The notes under the pieces: model-generated
Database searches by the model: none
Told to the model about the DNA's origin: nothing
What the model saw: only the letters and a program-made list of their open reading frames with translations
Translations under genes and position numbers: made by a program
Shown here: piece by piece, positions 7,452 to 15,967 of the stretch
How the letters are laid out: each line of letters starts with the position of its first letter
Position numbering within the stretch: the stretch's first letter is position 1
Assembly: GCF_000407185.1 (NCBI RefSeq)
Contig: NZ_KE136482.1
Coordinates: 248,001 to 312,000 of the forward strand
Length of the DNA stretch: 64,000 nucleotides
Direction of reading: 5' to 3'
Origin: Enterococcus malodoratus ATCC 43197
GTDB lineage: Bacteria > Bacillota > Bacilli > Lactobacillales > Enterococcaceae

Positions 7452-7995
7452 ATCAATCTATTCCATCTTTTCATTAGGGGTAAAAGAATTAAGTCTGTTG
7501 TCGATGATGGTCGCTTTATGTGTCGTCAGTCGAACGTTCTTCCAATTTATTGTGAATGTGCAGCCTGTTACGGCGATATTATTGATTATCACGATCTATT
7601 GGGGCGCCTATCAGGGATTATTAGTCAGTATTCTATCCATTCTGATTACAAACTTTTATATGGGGATGGGTGTTTGGACCATCGCCCAAGTCGCGACCTA
7701 TTTTCTACTTATTTCACTGACCGGATTGTTAAAAAAAATTCCGAAATTTAAACAGAGTATCCTGATCCAGGCGGTCTATGCAGGGATCACAGGCTTGCTA
7801 TTTGGATTTTTGATATCAGCGATTCAAGCACCATTTTTGGGTATCTCAGCATTTTTGCCTTATTATTTGGCAGGTATCCCTGTAGATGTAATGCACGCCG
7901 TTGGAAATGTTGTGTTCTATCTATTATTGACGCCTGTTTTGAAAAAATTATTAACAGAGACGATACGAAAGTGGCGCAGAGCAAGCAATGGATAA
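7423..7995 (+). CDS. ECF transporter S-component, probably cobalamin-specific
   Basis: A 190-residue integral membrane protein with about six hydrophobic segments, of the ECF S-component type (compare the early SMMVALCVVSRTFFQF helix and the C-terminal AGIPVDVMHAVGNVVFYLLL helix). Substrate assignment to vitamin B12 (CbrT-like) is inferred from the upstream cobalamin riboswitch and the transcobalamin-like lipoprotein. The GTG start overlaps the lipoprotein gene by 29 bases; GAAGGA six bases ahead of the GTG supports it. The shared EcfA/A'/T module is not in the window and must be supplied from elsewhere. Confidence 0.8.
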   Translation: MWCSNLNNSRSIYSIFSLGVKELSLLSMMVALCVVSRTFFQFIVNVQPVTAILLIITIYWGAYQGLLVSILSILITNFYMGMGVWTIAQVATYFLLISLTGLLKKIPKFKQSILIQAVYAGITGLLFGFLISAIQAPFLGISAFLPYYLAGIPVDVMHAVGNVVFYLLLTPVLKKLLTETIRKWRRASNG

Positions 7996-8170
7996 ACAGT
8001 TTATAAGTTCAAAGCTTGTCTGCGTGAGAAAATGATTTACAAATAGTCGGCCTTTTTAATGAATTATCATGAATCCATTTTTAAGTTGATTTTCTATACC
8101 TTTTTCTATAATTTCGAATGATAAAATTAGCTTAGAAAATTCCGGATAATTGCTGAAAAGGTGGGAAACG

Positions 8171-8452
8171 ATGATAGGAAGTATTGCAGGATTATTAACA
8201 ACGATTGCCTTTGTCCCTCAAGTAATCAAGATATTGAAAACAAAGGATACGCGATCAATCGCATTTGAAACATGTCTCTTACAAGTTGCAGGTGTCTTTT
8301 TGTGGATCATTCATGGTTTAGTGCAGTCAGATACCGCGATTATCATGGCTAATGTCGTAACACTGTGCTTAACCAGTATCATCCTAGTTTGCAAACTGCT
8401 GTCCAGAAAACACGGTGTGGAAGTTGAGGCTGATGTTTTGAAGGATAAGTGA
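8171..8452 (+). CDS. SemiSWEET family sugar transporter (PQ-loop)
   Basis: A 93-residue protein with three membrane helices, the half-size bacterial counterpart of SWEET transporters, which works as a dimer. The PQ motif is in AFVPQVIKILKTKDTRS, close to the N-terminus as expected, and the third helix (IMANVVTLCLTSIILVCKL) contains the conserved Asn. A TTG seven codons upstream would also open the frame, but AAAAGGTGGG lies just before the ATG used here. It stands alone, followed by its own terminator. Confidence 0.85.
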   Translation: MIGSIAGLLTTIAFVPQVIKILKTKDTRSIAFETCLLQVAGVFLWIIHGLVQSDTAIIMANVVTLCLTSIILVCKLLSRKHGVEVEADVLKDK

Positions 8453-8500
8453 AATAGCAGAAATAGTGATAGTTTTTAGGGTGAAATTTCAATCATTTCT

Positions 8501-8538
8501 AACCCCCCTTCGATTATATTATCGAAGGGGGTTTTTAT
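8501..8538 (+). terminator. Terminator after the semiSWEET gene
   Basis: An 11-bp GC-rich stem (CCCCCTTCGAT/ATCGAAGGGGG) with a 6-base loop and a T-run. Confidence 0.9.
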
Positions 8539-8539
8539 C

Positions 8540-8913
8540 TGTGTTGAAACATATTTGCTTATCCAAAGGCCATGGCGAAAAATTCCAATAAAAACAATAT
8601 TCCGGAGAGTGAATTTGGTAAACACAAACAAAAATATCTATTTATAGAATTTATTCACTTTTTTTATATTTTAAACTTAAATTTTTGTTCTTTTTTACGT
8701 TAGAATATGATATTTTAAAGTGATTGAAGAATTTCTATCAAAAAGTATTTGTTCTTATAGAGAGTCAAAAAGAAGAAACTTATGAGGTATTCTGAAAAAT
8801 GTTAAGGGTTTTGTTTGGATATGGTGAACATAAATAAGTGATTAATATTGGATAATCCCATTAAGTCATTGATTTTGTTAGATAGTGAAAAATAAAAGTG
8901 TTAGGAGAAGAAA
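8540..8913. other. AT-rich intergenic stretch
   Basis: About 370 bases with no firm gene. A 43-codon frame beginning MAKNSNKNNIPESEFGKHK (8572-8703) is present, but AAAGG is only two bases from its ATG and the second half is low-complexity AT, so it is not called. The rest presumably holds the promoter of the lipoprotein gene at 8914. Confidence 0.5.
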
Positions 8914-9522
8914 ATGAAAAAATGGATTGTGTTGGTATTGTTGGTAGGAATTTTGTCAGGTTGCGGGTCGGGTGGAGCGAAAGAAACAAGTGAAACAAAA
9001 AAACAGACAGAAACAGCCTCTACAACTGCGGCATCGAGCTCTAAAAAGGCGACATCAAGTTCTGAAAAGAAACTCAAGTTGACAGATGTTGATTTTCAAG
9101 TTGAAGGAACAGCCTACAAAATGAAAATTTTGGATAAGTGGGAGATCCTTGAAGACGAAGAATTCTCATTTAGCGCAGGTAATGAAGATGAGGCGGACGG
9201 TGTAATGGTTTATGGCATAAAAAAGACAGATGTCAATGATATTGAGATATTAAAAAATTCTTTGAGAGATGAATATGTTGCAGTGGATGATTTTCAAATA
9301 AAAGAGGAAACGATCAAAGAAGAAGCGTATCAAACTTCACATTATACCGGTGAGTTGCATAGTTTTGTTGGTGTAGCTGAGGGAGCGAATGCCGAACTTC
9401 GTTTCTATGTATTAGAGACGGAGACAGATTATGTCGTTGTTAACTTCTTTGGTCTGCCGTCATTCTTTGATAGAAACGAGGAACTTGTCACTGAGATGAT
9501 GAATTCTTTTGTGGCTGTATAA
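8914..9522 (+). CDS. Lipoprotein of unknown function (PsbP/DUF1795-like fold possible)
   Basis: A 202-residue lipoprotein precursor with a clear lipobox (GILSGC, Cys17), a Thr/Ser/Lys-rich spacer to about residue 52 and a globular domain. The domain pattern (an early KWEILEDEEFSFSA segment, then a late LRFYVLETETDYVVVNFF strand pair and a final helix) resembles that of the lipoprotein at 11138, so the two may be distant paralogs. GTTAGGAGAAG precedes the ATG. Function unknown; similarity to PsbP-like lipoproteins is a guess from layout. Confidence 0.7.
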   Translation: MKKWIVLVLLVGILSGCGSGGAKETSETKKQTETASTTAASSSKKATSSSEKKLKLTDVDFQVEGTAYKMKILDKWEILEDEEFSFSAGNEDEADGVMVYGIKKTDVNDIEILKNSLRDEYVAVDDFQIKEETIKEEAYQTSHYTGELHSFVGVAEGANAELRFYVLETETDYVVVNFFGLPSFFDRNEELVTEMMNSFVAV

Positions 9523-9530
9523 GTAGAATG

Positions 9531-9570
9531 CGCATGAAGCTTGGATATACATATTCGAGTTTCATGCGTT
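9531..9570. repeat. Inverted repeat between lipoprotein genes
   Basis: A CGCATGAA/TTTCATGCG hairpin with a long loop just after the lipoprotein gene. There is no T-run, so it may be an mRNA-stabilising stem rather than a terminator. Confidence 0.4.
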
Positions 9571-9630
9571 ATGTGTATACAAGACATGATTGTTGCACTC
9601 TGATAAAAGCAATGCAAAGGTGGTTTCTAA

Positions 9631-10332
9631 ATGAAGAAATACTTATTCCCCCTCTTAATTTTATTTGCTATTTTAAGCGGCTGTTCAACAAAGTCCCCAT
9701 CAATGATAACTCATGTAGATCAAAGCGATGGTCGGTTTGATTACATCACAGGAGAAGCACTGTCTGATATAAAAGGCGTTGTTTCTGTCAGAGAGGATGG
9801 GTTTAGAGATCAAGTTTCGATAAAAGGGAAAAAATTTGATCTTGCTATTCCGTCAGAAATTAGTGATAAAAAACTGAGACTCAAAGTTGCTTTAAAAAAC
9901 GGACAAAAAACAATTCTTGAAATTAAGCTGCCGAAGAGAGCAGTAATTGATTCATACGATAATTTCGCTGATCGAATGAACGGGACTATGAATGACCTAG
10001 ATGAAAATACTGAAACGAGGTTTCCTCTCACTACAAATGATGGCACTTTTATTGCTGATGACGAGAATGAAGTGCAAACCTGGATTCATGTTCGAGATAG
10101 TAAATTGGTCGGATTAAGTATGACCGCTGGAGCGGAAGCAGAGGAAGAACTAGCAGCGATTATTGTCTCTTTTATTTTAAGTTATGAGGTCAATAACGAT
10201 AAGGTATATGAAGCGTTCAATAATTTTTTAGATTCTGGAAAAACAACCACGGTCACTGCTAGTGGGTATAAATTTAAATTTGATCATGGCGATAACAGAG
10301 TAACTATCGATATAATCAAATCAGTTGATTAA
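9631..10332 (+). CDS. Lipoprotein of unknown function
   Basis: A 233-residue lipoprotein precursor, lipobox AILSGC (Cys18). Residues 25-110 look like a small beta-rich domain (an Ig-like pattern: FDYITGEALSDIKGVVSV, then DLAIPSEISDKKLRLKVAL), and the remainder is a mixed domain with an Ala/Glu-rich helix (AGAEAEEELAAIIVSFILSYEV). No family is recognised with confidence. The ribosome binding site AAAGGTGG lies before the ATG. It is followed 23 bases later by the DUF805 gene, likely in one transcript. Confidence 0.7.
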   Translation: MKKYLFPLLILFAILSGCSTKSPSMITHVDQSDGRFDYITGEALSDIKGVVSVREDGFRDQVSIKGKKFDLAIPSEISDKKLRLKVALKNGQKTILEIKLPKRAVIDSYDNFADRMNGTMNDLDENTETRFPLTTNDGTFIADDENEVQTWIHVRDSKLVGLSMTAGAEAEEELAAIIVSFILSYEVNNDKVYEAFNNFLDSGKTTTVTASGYKFKFDHGDNRVTIDIIKSVD

Positions 10333-10355
10333 AGTGAACGATTAAAGGAGTTCTT

Positions 10356-10946
10356 GTGTTGATAAAGATTAATAAGGATATTTGTTATGTAAGTTTTCCT
10401 GCAGCAATTAAGCAATTCTTTACTGGTTATTTCGATTTTAAAGGCAGAACAACTAGAGCGGGGTATTGGTGGGTTATGGTAGTTTTTTTAATCCTCTCAC
10501 TTCTTTCGATTCCTGTTCTCGTTTATCAATTTGTAAGTATGACAAGCATGCTCCTTCAGGGGATAGATGATGAACAGGCTCTGGATTACGGAACGAATAA
10601 TTTGATGATGTTGATGATGGTCGCACTGGTCATATATTTATTAATCTTTTTTATTCCAAGCATGGCCTTGTTTACTAGACGATGCCGAGATGTTGGCTTT
10701 AGGGGACGAGGTGTTTTAGTGTTGTGGATCGTGTCTTTAGTATCAACGATATTTGCTTCAATGGGATTTTTTCTTTATATATTTCTTATTTATTTTTCTT
10801 ATCAATCGGGGGCAGATATTCTTTTTGTGTATTTAAATTATATTATCGGAGTCTTCTTCTTCATTTTGACCGTACTCCCATCCGATTTCTTAACTACTAA
10901 ATCTAAAAGTAAAATTGTCCGGTTCTTTTTTAGAGTAAAAATGTAG
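10356..10946 (+). CDS. DUF805 integral membrane protein
   Basis: A 196-residue protein of the DUF805 (YhaH) family: the N-terminal YFDFKGRTTRAGYWW motif, then membrane helices, the central FTRRCRDVGFRG motif and two more helices. The start is GTG with AAAGGAG five bases ahead. The function of DUF805 proteins is not established. Linked to the preceding lipoprotein gene. Confidence 0.85.
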   Translation: MLIKINKDICYVSFPAAIKQFFTGYFDFKGRTTRAGYWWVMVVFLILSLLSIPVLVYQFVSMTSMLLQGIDDEQALDYGTNNLMMLMMVALVIYLLIFFIPSMALFTRRCRDVGFRGRGVLVLWIVSLVSTIFASMGFFLYIFLIYFSYQSGADILFVYLNYIIGVFFFILTVLPSDFLTTKSKSKIVRFFFRVKM

Positions 10947-11137
10947 ATATAACTGTACGAAGGAAACATACTTAGAAATATCTCCAGAATATAATGATCA
11001 TTTCGTGGAGCATGAGCTAGGCGGAAATTTGTTCCAGTTGAAGGTTTTTATTAGTTAAGAAACTTTTGACAGGATGGTGTTAGACCAAACCATTGATGAA
11101 GCGGGAGCTATTATGAATAACCTATAAAGGAGAAAAT
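10947..11137 (+). other. Intergenic stretch with a coding-like remnant
   Basis: About 190 bases. One frame ending at TAA near 11059 reads YLEISPEYNDHFVEHELGG and then FQLKVFIS, which looks protein-like, but it has no start codon or ribosome binding site and may be the tail of a decayed gene. Confidence 0.3.
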
Positions 11138-11704
11138 ATGATAAAGAAGTTAGTTGTATTGGGATTATTATTGTTGGTAGGTGACGGGTGTGCGACTGAA
11201 GATTCGGGAGCTACTGAAGAAACCCAGAAATCTCAAATGGTACAAGAAAGTAAACGGAAAATAGAAAAAAGAGAAGTAGTGGATGTGGTGGCAGAAAATG
11301 GGGAGATTTTCCATTATACGTTGCCAAAGGGCTGGGAAAAAAGAGTAGATGAAAAGTCTGATTTCTTTGCCAGCTCGAGCAAAGAAGGGGTGAATATTTT
11401 TATAAGTGATCATGGAGATTTTGAAAACTTTATGGCTTACCAAAATGCATTTATTAAAGGCATTGAATCTTTAGGAGATAACATGGTTGAGCAAGGAAAC
11501 ACGGTGGGAAAGGCGGGTATGTCAGGTGTTGAATTTGTGGTTGAAATGGATAGAGAAGGACAAAAATTCAAGACATTGATGTATGTTTTAGAAACGGAAA
11601 AGAATTACTTGGAAATCCATGCATCGACACATCGTAGTCGTTTCGATGGTAACCGAGAAGTACTTAAGGAAGCGGCTGACTCGCTTGAAAGAGCAGAAAA
11701 ATAA
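11138..11704 (+). CDS. Putative lipoprotein, related in layout to the one at 8914
   Basis: A 188-residue exported protein: a hydrophobic signal (KKLVVLGLLLLVG) followed by DGC, a charged spacer and a globular domain with YTLPKGWEKR at its start and LMYVLETEKNYLEIHAS near its end, which parallels the lipoprotein at 8914. The lipobox is abnormal: Asp at -2 and Gly at -3 where LxGC-type residues are expected, so lipidation may be impaired. AAAGGAG precedes the ATG. A strong terminator follows. Confidence 0.65.
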   Translation: MIKKLVVLGLLLLVGDGCATEDSGATEETQKSQMVQESKRKIEKREVVDVVAENGEIFHYTLPKGWEKRVDEKSDFFASSSKEGVNIFISDHGDFENFMAYQNAFIKGIESLGDNMVEQGNTVGKAGMSGVEFVVEMDREGQKFKTLMYVLETEKNYLEIHASTHRSRFDGNREVLKEAADSLERAEK

Positions 11705-11758
11705 GTGTTTTTTGTTATTAAAAGTCCTTACGCATTAGATATAGTGACACCAAAAAAG

Positions 11759-11794
11759 AGCGCTCAAAGCATTAATCTGCTTTGAGCGTTTTTA
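11759..11794 (+). terminator. Terminator
   Basis: A 10-bp stem (CGCTCAAAGC/GCTTTGAGCG) with an 8-base loop and a six-T run. Confidence 0.9.
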
Positions 11795-11806
11795 AAATAA
11801 AAAAGG

Positions 11807-11950
11807 TTACATTAGTTCATTGTTTATTTTTCGGACAACAGCACTGCTTAGCCCTATAGCTTCGGGTACTTGCGGATTTTTCAGCAAATTTTCGAGAGTT
11901 TTGTGGGAATAATCGTTCAGGAAAAATTTAAAAAGCGTGGTATACGATTG
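11807..11950 (-). pseudogene. Coding-like fragment without a start codon
   Basis: An open minus-strand frame of 47 codons whose last part reads KTLENLLKNPQVPEAIGL and then SSAVVRKINNELM, with amphipathic helices like a DNA-binding or antitoxin C-terminus. There is no ATG, GTG or TTG in frame and no ribosome binding site, so it looks like the 3' remnant of a decayed gene placed between the terminator and the rib promoter. Confidence 0.3.
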
Positions 11951-11970
11951 TTATTTTAAAAATTCTTCTG

Positions 11971-11999
11971 TTGACGCCTCAAAAAAAGAATAGTAGTAT
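11971..11999 (+). promoter_or_regulatory. Promoter of the riboflavin operon
   Basis: TTGACG and TAGTAT are spaced by 17 bases and lie about 20 bases upstream of the FMN aptamer, so transcription would begin just before it. Confidence 0.75.
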
Positions 12000-12017
12000 T
12001 TTTGGTGAATTGAATAG

Positions 12018-12148
12018 TAATCTTCGGGGCAGGGTGTAATTCCCGACCGACGGTGACAAGGCGTGCCTTGAAGTCCGTGACCCGCATATTTGCGGTTGAT
12101 CCAGTGAGAATCTGGAACCGACAGTTAAAGTCTGGATGGGAGAAGAAA
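12018..12148 (+). promoter_or_regulatory. FMN riboswitch (RFN element)
   Basis: A near-consensus RFN element: CTTCGGGGCAGGGTG, CCGACCGACGGT, AGTCCGTGACC, GGTTGATCCAGTGAGAATCT, ACCGACAGTTAAAGTC and GGATGGGAGAAG occur in order. It controls the riboflavin genes that follow. Confidence 0.97.
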
Positions 12149-12219
12149 AACTTATCAGGAAATGGATGGGGAAAGTGTACACTTTTTTTGTCATCATTTC
12201 TTTGAGTTTGTCTGTTACG

Positions 12220-12250
12220 GCCTCGTGTATGTGCTTACACGGGGTCTTTT
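12220..12250 (+). terminator. Expression-platform terminator of the FMN riboswitch
   Basis: A 9-bp stem (CCTCGTGTA/TACACGGGG) with a 6-base loop and T-run, between the aptamer and ribD, expected to form when FMN is bound. Confidence 0.85.
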
Positions 12251-12272
12251 TGTTTGGAAAGGAGGAGATTGG

Positions 12273-13328
12273 ATGCATGAAAAGTACATGGAGCTCGCGA
12301 TTGATGAGGCGCTGAAGGGAAAGGGTAAAAATTTTACCAATCCATTAGTTGGCGCAGTCATTGTAAACGATAATCAGGTCATTGCAAGAGGCGGACATCT
12401 AGCTTATGGAGAGCCTCATGCAGAGAAAAATGCGATCCATTCATGTAAAACTCCCGAAAAACTATTCAACTCAACGATCTATGTGACACTGGAACCGTGT
12501 AATCATTATGGGAAACAACCGCCTTGTACGCAGGCCATTTTACAAAGCGGAATCAAACGGGTGGTGATCGGCCAGCTCGATCCGAATCCTTTAGTTGCTG
12601 GCAAAGGCAAACAGTTTTTGGAGGATCATGGAATCGAGGTGATCACCGGGATTTTGGAAAAAAAGGTCCAAAAATTGAACGGACACTATAATTTTTATTA
12701 TGAGCATCAGCGTCCTTTTATTACGTTGAAACAGGCGATTTCGCTTGATGGGAAAATTGCTTTGGCCGGTCAAAGAACGGCTTTAACTGGAGCGGAAGCA
12801 TCGGAAAAAGTTCATGAAGAACGCGGCGATTATCAAGCGATTTTGATTGGGAGCAACACAGCGCTGATCGATAACCCATCGCTGGGAACAACGAAATCCA
12901 CCGCCTTTCCGCCTTATCGAATAATTTTAGACCGAAAAGGAGAGACTCTGAGTCATAAAGAACTGACTATTTTTCATGACGGAAGCAGTCCGGTGCTGAT
13001 TTTTACTGAGAACATGCAAAAAGCTGATGTGCCGAAGCATGTAGAGGTTATCTGTGAAAAAGCGCTAACAATTCCCGTGGTTGTCTCGGAATTATTTAGT
13101 CGGACGATCCAATCTGTTTATGTTGAAGGGGGAGCGAAGATTCACGATGCTTTCCTGGCTAGCGGTTATTGGGATGAGCTGATTACCTATTTGACGCCGA
13201 AAATTATTGGCGGTGATGGGACTGCGAGTTTTACTAGCTCGCGGAGGACAGAGCAGGTGACGGCGATAAAAACTATTGCGATTGAAACCTTTGGCGAGGA
13301 TCTAAGAATCACGGGAAGGAGAGGATAG
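12273..13328 (+). CDS. ribD: Bifunctional riboflavin deaminase/reductase RibD
   Basis: Cytoplasmic enzyme for the second and third steps of riboflavin synthesis: deamination of the pyrimidine made by GTP cyclohydrolase II and NADPH-dependent reduction of its ribose. The N-terminal deaminase has the zinc site His49-Ala-Glu51 (EPHAEKNA) and PCNHYGKQPPC (Cys76, Cys85) and the NPLVGAVIV motif; the C-terminal half is the RibD reductase domain (QAISLDGKIAL, VEGGAKIHDAFL). The ATG preceded by GGAGGAG is used; a frame extending 37 codons upstream runs through the riboswitch terminator and is rejected. First gene of the FMN-controlled operon. Confidence 0.95.
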   Translation: MHEKYMELAIDEALKGKGKNFTNPLVGAVIVNDNQVIARGGHLAYGEPHAEKNAIHSCKTPEKLFNSTIYVTLEPCNHYGKQPPCTQAILQSGIKRVVIGQLDPNPLVAGKGKQFLEDHGIEVITGILEKKVQKLNGHYNFYYEHQRPFITLKQAISLDGKIALAGQRTALTGAEASEKVHEERGDYQAILIGSNTALIDNPSLGTTKSTAFPPYRIILDRKGETLSHKELTIFHDGSSPVLIFTENMQKADVPKHVEVICEKALTIPVVVSELFSRTIQSVYVEGGAKIHDAFLASGYWDELITYLTPKIIGGDGTASFTSSRRTEQVTAIKTIAIETFGEDLRITGRRG

Positions 13329-13329
13329 A

Positions 13330-13932
13330 ATGTTTACGGGACTCATTCAAGAAACCGGAAAAATTACCCGGCTCGTTTCTAGCGGCCGAACGATTTTACT
13401 GACTTGCCAGGCCTCAAGCGATTTATTGGTGGATTACAAAGTGGGAGATAGTATGGCGATCAATGGGGTTTGTCTGACGGCTGTGAAAAAAACGGAGCAA
13501 ACATTTACCGTTGAGATCATGCCGGAAACTTATCAGCGAACGACCTTTTCCAAAGCGAAAATCGCTGACGAGGTAAACCTTGAACGTGCTTTAGCTTTCA
13601 ACGGCCGCATAGAAGGGCACTTTGTCGCAGGGCATGCGGATACGACGACTAGATTGGCAGAAAAAAGAGTATTGGAGAATGCATTGATTCTGACCTTTGA
13701 CTACCCGCAGGAGTTGGTGGGCGAGATCATTCCTCAAGGCTCCATCGCGATCAATGGTGTCAGTTTGACTGTGACAGGAGCAAACGCGCGCCGTTTCTCA
13801 GTTGGTTTGATTCCTCATTCGAAGGATCAGACCAATCTAGGGAAATTGAATCGTGGCGAGTTAGTAAATATCGAGACGGATTTGTTAGGTAAATATGTCA
13901 AAGCCCAAAGAAAGGAACAGCCTTATGAGTAA
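13330..13932 (+). CDS. ribE: Riboflavin synthase alpha subunit
   Basis: Last step of the pathway: dismutation of two 6,7-dimethyl-8-ribityllumazine molecules to riboflavin. The 200-residue protein starts with the diagnostic MFTGLIQETG and has two internally similar lumazine-binding halves, each with an AINGVCLT/AINGVSLT strand (near residues 45 and 140). It follows ribD after one base and overlaps ribBA by 8 bases. Confidence 0.95.
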   Translation: MFTGLIQETGKITRLVSSGRTILLTCQASSDLLVDYKVGDSMAINGVCLTAVKKTEQTFTVEIMPETYQRTTFSKAKIADEVNLERALAFNGRIEGHFVAGHADTTTRLAEKRVLENALILTFDYPQELVGEIIPQGSIAINGVSLTVTGANARRFSVGLIPHSKDQTNLGKLNRGELVNIETDLLGKYVKAQRKEQPYE

Positions 13933-15106
13933 AAATAGTATAGATGCAGCAATCGAACACTTACGAAAAGGACAGCTGGTGATCGTAGCAGACGATGATG
14001 ATCGGGAAGCCGAAGGGGATTTAGTCGGGATCGCGAACGTAGCGACCACGGCCACGGTGAATTTCATGACGAAGCACGCCAGAGGACTGATCTGCGCACC
14101 GATTTCCGAAAAGGTTGCCCAGCACCTGCAGCTTTCTGAGATGGTCGAAAGAAATACGGACAGCTTTGGCACAGCTTTTACTGTAAGTGTGGATCATCGT
14201 TCAACGACGACAGGAATTTCGGCAGGTGAACGCGCGCAGACGATTCAGGCATTGGCAGATCCGCAGACACAGGGGGCGGATTTCAACAAACCTGGACACA
14301 TTTTTCCGCTGATCGGAAAAGCTGGTGGAGTATTGGAGAGAAGGGGACACACCGAAGCAGCTCTAGATTTGGCCAAATTGACCAATCAAAGTGAAGCCGC
14401 CTATATTTGTGAAATTTTAAATGACGACGGCTCAATGGCGCGGCGTCCGCAATTGGAAGAATTAGCGGAGCAGTGGGAAATGCTGCTGATCACGGTCGAA
14501 GAGCTGGCGAATTATTTTACGGAACAAGACCCAATTACCGTTCAATTACCGACAGAATACGGCGAATTCGAATTGACATTGTTTGAGGATTCGCAGCAAC
14601 GAGAGCACTTGGTTCTTTCAAAAGGCGATATATCAAATCCAGCACAACCGTTGTTGGTACGTATTCATTCAGAATGCCTGACCGGCGATATTTTTGGCTC
14701 ACATCGCTGTGATTGCGGCGAGCAGCTCCATGAAGCGCTGCGTTTAATCGAAGCAGAAGGAACTGGCGCTGTTTTATATTTGCGTCAAGAAGGCCGAGGC
14801 ATTGGACTGAAAAACAAGCTGCGGGCTTATCAGCTTCAAGAACAGGGCCTGGATACCGTTGAAGCAAATGTTGCGCTTGGTTTTGAACCAGACGAACGCG
14901 AGTACCAATTTGCTTCAGAAATTCTATCGTCCTTCGGCATCAAGGACATCCGCTTATTGACGAATAATCCGGAAAAAATGAAGGAATTAGAAGCAAACGG
15001 CATCCATGTAAGTCAAAGAGTTCCCTTGGAAGTAGCCCCAGTCAAAGAAAATGTTAACTACCTAAAAACTAAGAAGGAAAAGTTTCATCACCTATTATCG
15101 ATCTAA
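13925..15106 (+). CDS. ribBA: Bifunctional DHBP synthase/GTP cyclohydrolase II
   Basis: Supplies both building blocks of riboflavin. The N-terminal half is 3,4-dihydroxy-2-butanone-4-phosphate synthase ([13 protein letters not shown], then [17 protein letters not shown]); the C-terminal half is GTP cyclohydrolase II with its zinc cysteines ([17 protein letters not shown]) and RQEGRGIGL. The ATG beginning MSKNSIDAA is chosen because AAAGGAACAG precedes it; an upstream in-frame start ten codons earlier has no site. It overlaps ribE by 8 bases. Confidence 0.95.
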   Translation: MSKNSIDAAIEHLRKGQLVIVADDDDREAEGDLVGIANVATTATVNFMTKHARGLICAPISEKVAQHLQLSEMVERNTDSFGTAFTVSVDHRSTTTGISAGERAQTIQALADPQTQGADFNKPGHIFPLIGKAGGVLERRGHTEAALDLAKLTNQSEAAYICEILNDDGSMARRPQLEELAEQWEMLLITVEELANYFTEQDPITVQLPTEYGEFELTLFEDSQQREHLVLSKGDISNPAQPLLVRIHSECLTGDIFGSHRCDCGEQLHEALRLIEAEGTGAVLYLRQEGRGIGLKNKLRAYQLQEQGLDTVEANVALGFEPDEREYQFASEILSSFGIKDIRLLTNNPEKMKELEANGIHVSQRVPLEVAPVKENVNYLKTKKEKFHHLLSI

Positions 15107-15122
15107 GAAAGGGAGAATTAAA

Positions 15123-15584
15123 ATGCCACAATTTGAAGGAACATTTGAAGGTCAAGGAATCAAGGTTGGAATCGTTGTTGCCCGCTTCAATGAGTTCATT
15201 ACCTCCAAACTTTTGAGCGGAGCGGTGGATAATTTGCTACGGCATGGAGTGCGAGAAGAAGATATCGATGTTTATTGGGTACCAGGCGCATTTGAGATTC
15301 CATTTATCACCAAAAAGCTAGTCAAATCCGATAAATACAGCGGCCTAATCACACTAGGCGCAGTCATCCGAGGCGCCACCACCCACTACGAACTTGTCAG
15401 CAATGAAGTCGCTAAAGGAGTCGCTCACATCGGTTTAGATTCAGAGATTCCCGTCATGTTTGGCGTCTTAACCACTGAAACGATTGAACAAGCCATCGAA
15501 CGAGCAGGAACCAAGGCTGGAAATAAAGGTTCGGAAGCCGCACAAGGGCTGATTGAGATGGTTTCGTTGAATAGTGTTGTTTGA
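15123..15584 (+). CDS. ribH: 6,7-dimethyl-8-ribityllumazine synthase
   Basis: Joins the butanone phosphate to the pyrimidine to give the lumazine precursor; the enzyme forms large icosahedral or pentameric assemblies. At 153 residues it has full family length, with [13 protein letters not shown], the VPGAFEIP loop, [12 protein letters not shown] (catalytic His) and [10 protein letters not shown] good AAAGGGAG site precedes the ATG. Last gene of the operon, followed by a terminator. Confidence 0.96.
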   Translation: MPQFEGTFEGQGIKVGIVVARFNEFITSKLLSGAVDNLLRHGVREEDIDVYWVPGAFEIPFITKKLVKSDKYSGLITLGAVIRGATTHYELVSNEVAKGVAHIGLDSEIPVMFGVLTTETIEQAIERAGTKAGNKGSEAAQGLIEMVSLNSVV

Positions 15585-15611
15585 TAGAGATTTTCACTTA
15601 AAAAATGACTA

Positions 15612-15645
15612 CAAAACCTGCGATCGTTTAAATCGCAGGTTTTTT
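15612..15645 (+). terminator. Terminator of the riboflavin operon
   Basis: A 10-bp stem (AACCTGCGAT/ATCGCAGGTT) with a 6-base loop and T-run. Confidence 0.9.
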
Positions 15646-15770
15646 ATTAAAGCAATCTTGTCGAACACCCCCATAAATCATGATAAAATCAACGATCAAT
15701 TTCATGTTAGATTATTTCGGAGCATAATATCAAACTATCGGGCGAGGCGTATTGATTTATTATATGTACG

Positions 15771-15796
15771 AATGAAGTTTTACGTTAAACTTCATT
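15771..15796. promoter_or_regulatory. Distal operator for the LacI-type regulator
   Basis: A 26-base palindrome with a single mismatched pair, whose core GTTTTACGTTAAAC (15777-15790) matches the proximal operator at 15968 in 13 of 14 positions. LacI-family proteins bind such central-CG palindromes; the regulator gene is at 21189. The 191-base spacing would allow looping. Confidence 0.65.
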
Positions 15797-15924
15797 GAAA
15801 AAAATTTTATTCTGATGATTATCTTAGAAATTACTAATTATCCACTCCTACGTTAGTTCAAGCAAACAAGAAAGTTTGATTTATCAAGGGTTTTTGGTGT
15901 TTATAAAGGAAATAAACATTTTTC

Positions 15925-15953
15925 TTGATAAAAGGGCTTTCATGTTTTATAAT
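15925..15953 (+). promoter_or_regulatory. Promoter of the mannose-family PTS operon
   Basis: TTGATA and a perfect TATAAT are spaced by 17 bases. The proximal operator begins 15 bases after the -10 box, covering the expected transcription start. Confidence 0.85.
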
Positions 15954-15967
15954 GACCTTGTAAGTTA

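Noticed and set aside
8572-8703. A 43-codon frame starting MAKNSNKNN
   Set aside because: The N-terminal half looks protein-like, but AAAGG is too close to the ATG and the second half is AT-driven low complexity.
12162-12272. N-terminal extension of RibD by 37 codons
   Set aside because: It would translate through the riboswitch expression platform, while a strong GGAGGAG fits the ATG at 12273.
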